Shown in pieces: positions 61,512-64,000 of a stretch of 64,000 nucleotides of DNA (the stretch's first letter is position 1; each line of letters opens with the position of its first letter). Origin of the DNA: Dokdonella sp. (lineage in GTDB: Bacteria > Pseudomonadota > Gammaproteobacteria > Xanthomonadales > Rhodanobacteraceae); the NCBI RefSeq assembly GCF_019634815.1, contig NZ_JAHCAP010000020.1, positions 1 through 64,000 of the forward strand. Reading direction: 5' to 3'. Below the pieces are notes generated by a model. The model saw only the letters and a program-made list of their open reading frames with translations. It did not search any database and was not told the origin of the DNA. Made by a program: the position numbers and the translations under genes.

Positions 61512-62801
61512 TCAGCGCTCGCTGAAACGCAAGGTTGCCGTGGCGCCGCCCTGCGGACGCGGCGCCAGTGAAACCTGCCAACCGTAGAGCTCGCACAAGC
61601 GGCGCACGATCGCGAGGCCGAGGCCACCGCCCTTGCCCTGCCGGGTGCCGCGCACACCGCGCTCGAAGAGCTTTTCCGCATCCTCGGCGGCGATGCCCGG
61701 CCCGGTGTCCTCGACACTCACGCGACCGTGACCGACGGTGATGATGACCTCGCCCGCAGGCGTGTACTTGAAGGCATTGCCGATGAGGTTGCTCAGCGCC
61801 ACCGCCACCACCGAGGATGGCGCCGGCACCGCCAGCGGCTGGTCGATGTCCACGCGCACCTCGATCGGCTTGTTGCCCAGGTGCGGGCGCTGCGAATCGA
61901 CCACCTGCTCGACCACGCGCGCGACATCGGTGGTTTCGCCATCGGTCGGCGCCTGCCGCTCGCGGCGCGAGAGCAGCAACAATGCATCGATCAGCTCGCT
62001 GCACTGGCGTACCGCGCGTTCGATGCGCTTGAGCCGTTCGCGTGGTTTGTCGGCGAGGTCGCTGGAGGCCTGCAGCAGTTCGGTGGTGCTGGCAATCACC
62101 GCCAGCGGCGTGCGCAGCTCGTGGCTGACGTCGGCGTTGAACTCGCGGTCACGCTGCACCATTTCGGTCAGGCGCATCGAATAGTCATCGAGCGCCTCGG
62201 CAAGCTGGCCGACCTCGTCGTTGGCAAAGTGCATGCGCAGACGCCCGGGCTGGCCGCTCTGGCTCAGCGCGCGCACGCGTCGAGCCAGGTCGACGAGCGG
62301 ACTCATCACCCGCGCCGACAGCCAGAAGCCGATCAAGAGCGAGAGCAGCGCGAAAACGAACACGGCGCTTGCGATCGCCACCTGCAACTGGCGTTCGCCG
62401 AGCTTTTGCGAGCTGACGTCGAACCACAGGTAGGCCCAGTAATCGGCATCCTTGTAGACCGCGAGTTTGAACGGTCGCAGCACGCCGTTGCGGTCGATGT
62501 CCTCGATGTCGTAGACGCCGGCATCGTATTTCTGCCAAGCCAGCGGCACGGTGGCGCTGCGTCCGGCGCGCACGATCTGCGCCTGATAGAGCGACATCGC
62601 CCACGGCGCGGCCGGGTCGGGATTGGCGCGTTTGAATTCGACGAAATGGCGAATCTCGCGCTCGAGCGTCGAGTTGACCAGTTGGTCTTCCAGGCGCGTG
62701 CGCATGTAGATCGTGGCCACCGCGAACAGCGCCGTGAGGCCCAGGCCAAACAGCGCGAACGAGATGATGATGCGGGAGCGCAGCCTACGTCGGTAGCGCA
62801 T
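61512..62801 (-). CDS. Sensor histidine kinase
   Basis: A 429-residue inner-membrane kinase with two membrane segments (FALFGLGLTALFAVATIYM and VFVFALLSLLIGFWLSARVM) around a periplasmic sensor of about 120 residues. A HAMP region, the phospho-acceptor HELRTPLAVIASTTE, the N box LIGNAFKYTPAG and the G boxes DTGPGIAAEDAEKLFERGVR and GGGLGLAIVRRL follow. It overlaps the regulator gene by 17 bases. The signal is unknown. Confidence 0.93.
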   Translation of the reverse strand: MRYRRRLRSRIIISFALFGLGLTALFAVATIYMRTRLEDQLVNSTLEREIRHFVEFKRANPDPAAPWAMSLYQAQIVRAGRSATVPLAWQKYDAGVYDIEDIDRNGVLRPFKLAVYKDADYWAYLWFDVSSQKLGERQLQVAIASAVFVFALLSLLIGFWLSARVMSPLVDLARRVRALSQSGQPGRLRMHFANDEVGQLAEALDDYSMRLTEMVQRDREFNADVSHELRTPLAVIASTTELLQASSDLADKPRERLKRIERAVRQCSELIDALLLLSRRERQAPTDGETTDVARVVEQVVDSQRPHLGNKPIEVRVDIDQPLAVPAPSSVVAVALSNLIGNAFKYTPAGEVIITVGHGRVSVEDTGPGIAAEDAEKLFERGVRGTRQGKGGGLGLAIVRRLCELYGWQVSLAPRPQGGATATLRFSER

Positions 62802-63471
62802 CCGGATCGACCATGCGGTAGCCGATGCCGTGGCGGGTCTGGATCAGCGGCTTGTCGAACGGCTTGTCGATCAACGCGCGCAAGCCGTGTATATGCACGC
62901 GCAGTGAATCACTGTCGGGCAGTTCTTCACCCCACACGCGCGTTTCCAGTTCTTGCCGCGTCACCACCGATGGCGAAGACTCCATCAGCGTCTGCAGCAG
63001 TTTGAGGCCGATCGGATTGAGCGTGATCGACTTGCCGCCGCGATTGACCATCAGGGTATCGAGGTTGAAGCTGAGGTCGGCCAGTTGCAGTACGCGACTG
63101 CGATTGCCCTTGCCGCGCCGACCGAGCACCTCCAGCCGCGCCGACAATTCCTGCAGGGCGAACGGCTTGACCATGTAGTCATCGGCGCCCGAATCGAAAC
63201 CGGTGAGCTTGGAATCGAGGTTGTCGCGCGCGGTCAGCATCAGCACCGGCGTGAGTTTCCTGGCTTCCTGACGCAGCTTGCGGCAGACCTCGAGGCCATC
63301 CATGCCGGGCAAGCCCAAATCAAGGACGATCACATCGAAGTCGTTGACCACGGCCAGATGCAGGCCGGTGATGCCGTCGCCGGCAAAGTCGACCACGTGT
63401 CCCTTGTCGGCAAGAAAATCGCCGATGTTCTCGGCAATGTCGCTGTTGTCTTCGATGACGAGAATTCGCAT
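62785..63471 (-). CDS. OmpR-family response regulator
   Basis: A 228-residue regulator. The receiver (residues 1-120) has the acidic pocket in MRILVIEDNSD, phospho-acceptor aspartate in VIVLDLGLPGMDG and the lysine in DDYMVKPFA. The C-terminal winged helix ends LRVHIHGLRALIDKPF, then TRHGIGYRMV. It is the first gene of a two-gene operon with the kinase. Confidence 0.94.
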   Translation of the reverse strand: MRILVIEDNSDIAENIGDFLADKGHVVDFAGDGITGLHLAVVNDFDVIVLDLGLPGMDGLEVCRKLRQEARKLTPVLMLTARDNLDSKLTGFDSGADDYMVKPFALQELSARLEVLGRRGKGNRSRVLQLADLSFNLDTLMVNRGGKSITLNPIGLKLLQTLMESSPSVVTRQELETRVWGEELPDSDSLRVHIHGLRALIDKPFDKPLIQTRHGIGYRMVDPDALPT

Positions 63472-63682
63472 GCGGCTACTCTAGCAGGATGGCGGGAGGG
63501 TCCGGCGCGGGCACTCTCACGGCGCAGTCACGCGCGGCGTGCGCCTGCGGTCGTTTCAATCGCTGAATTGACGTGCGCTCAAGGTCGACTCGCGCGCCGC
63601 ACAGAACCGGCAACTCGTCGGGCAAGCCCGTGGCACAGGCCATCGCGGACCGATCGGGCGATGCAGGCGTCGTGCGTCGCCC

Positions 63683-63734
63683 AATAAAATGACCCAAGGA
63701 GGCGCCATTGGGGGAACGCGCCTGCCTTGGGTCA
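63683..63734 (-). terminator. Rho-independent terminator at the right edge
   Basis: On the minus strand the ten-base stem TGACCCAAGG / CCTTGGGTCA holds an inner GGCGC / GCGCC pair and is followed by TTTTATT. The plus-strand side has only AAAAAG, so it works leftward. It ends whatever is transcribed from the right. Confidence 0.75.
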
Positions 63735-63826
63735 AAAAGCTACTGCCCCGATTACCGTAATCTGCCAGTCACGGAACCTGACTTAGGAGTGTCGAGCAGG
63801 ACTACAGCGCGTTCGAGTATGGATTT
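63684..63826 (-). ncRNA. Candidate small RNA
   Basis: On the minus strand a promoter-like pair TTGTGA (63861-63856), 17-base spacer and CTTAAT (63838-63833) precedes a region with no reading frame. It ends in a strong hairpin, TGACCCAAGG and CCTTGGGTCA (63690-63734), followed by TTTTATT. This gives an RNA of about 140 bases. Inside it, GTCAGGTTCC and the dyad GATTACGGTAATC may form more structure. It matches no RNA family I recognise, and 63862-64000 and 63472-63682 hold no gene I can support. Confidence 0.4.
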
Positions 63827-64000
63827 GCCCGAATTAAGACCTTGTTAAATCACGCTCACAAGGACGTTAAGGCAACGGCTCAACCGCCTGCGGAGGTCGA
63901 CTCGCCGCCTGCCGCGGTCGGAGGCGCCTGACAAATCATCGAGCCCATTGGCCGCACGCAGCCATCCTCGGCGCCGTGCTCTCCGGGCGGCGCGAACACG

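Overview
The window is G+C-rich, densely coded DNA from a gammaproteobacterium, most likely a member of Lysobacterales (Xanthomonadales), perhaps Rhodanobacteraceae. This rests on GTAG-headed REP palindromes, an S-adenosylhomocysteine (SAH) riboswitch before ahcY, and several secreted proteins ending in an IFxDGFE-like signature. The placement is inference; no rRNA or tRNA gene is visible.

Layout. 1-6562: a type I restriction locus (hsdS cut by the window edge, hsdR complete) interrupted by a ParDE-like and a HipBA toxin-antitoxin module; a relic of an hsdS 3' end lies beyond ParDE. 6801-12342: an ECF sigma factor coupled to a TPR Ser/Thr kinase, then three small secreted proteins. 12562-16583: housekeeping genes (LOG protein, TfoX-C protein, free-Met sulfoxide reductase, metK, CDP-alcohol transferase). 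16700-21910: a tandem duplication of a secreted beta-propeller plus a small gene, one copy cut by a REP array, then an ECF sigma factor and membrane partner. 21917-25322: ahcY with an operator-like motif, SAH riboswitch and terminator, followed by a nucleotidyltransferase fragment, MazEF and a second diverged copy of the ahcY 3' end. 25396-28239: DUF885 metallopeptidase and patatin. 28473-37617: a translationally coupled operon of LuxE-, LuxC/PaaK- and PaaK-type enzymes with an RsbW-GNAT fusion and a SpoIIE phosphatase, facing an rsbV/rsbW pair. 37753-49691: amino-acid and transport genes (class IV aminotransferases, sulfotransferase, EamA and RarD transporters, FTR1 permease, metF, asnB, ilvE, a TrmY-like methyltransferase). 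50005-56437: a pectate-lyase-like protein and two tandem FG-GAP proteins. 56832-63471: cdd, an ECF sigma factor, folE, deoA-deoC and a two-component system. The right edge may hold a small RNA.

How the parts fit. The methionine/SAM cycle recurs: free-Met sulfoxide reductase (msrC), metK, ahcY and metF. ahcY and metF share a 33-bp promoter motif, and ahcY also has the riboswitch. asnB has what looks like a classical ribosome-stalling attenuator: a leader peptide with five Asn codons in a seven-codon stretch, mutually exclusive hairpins and a U-tract terminator. The LuxC/LuxE operon has no luciferase genes and carries partner-switching regulators, suggesting an acyl-reductase pathway under RsbV/RsbW-type control. 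Two toxin-antitoxin modules lie next to duplicated gene tails, suggesting a shared insertion mode that leaves the target gene intact.
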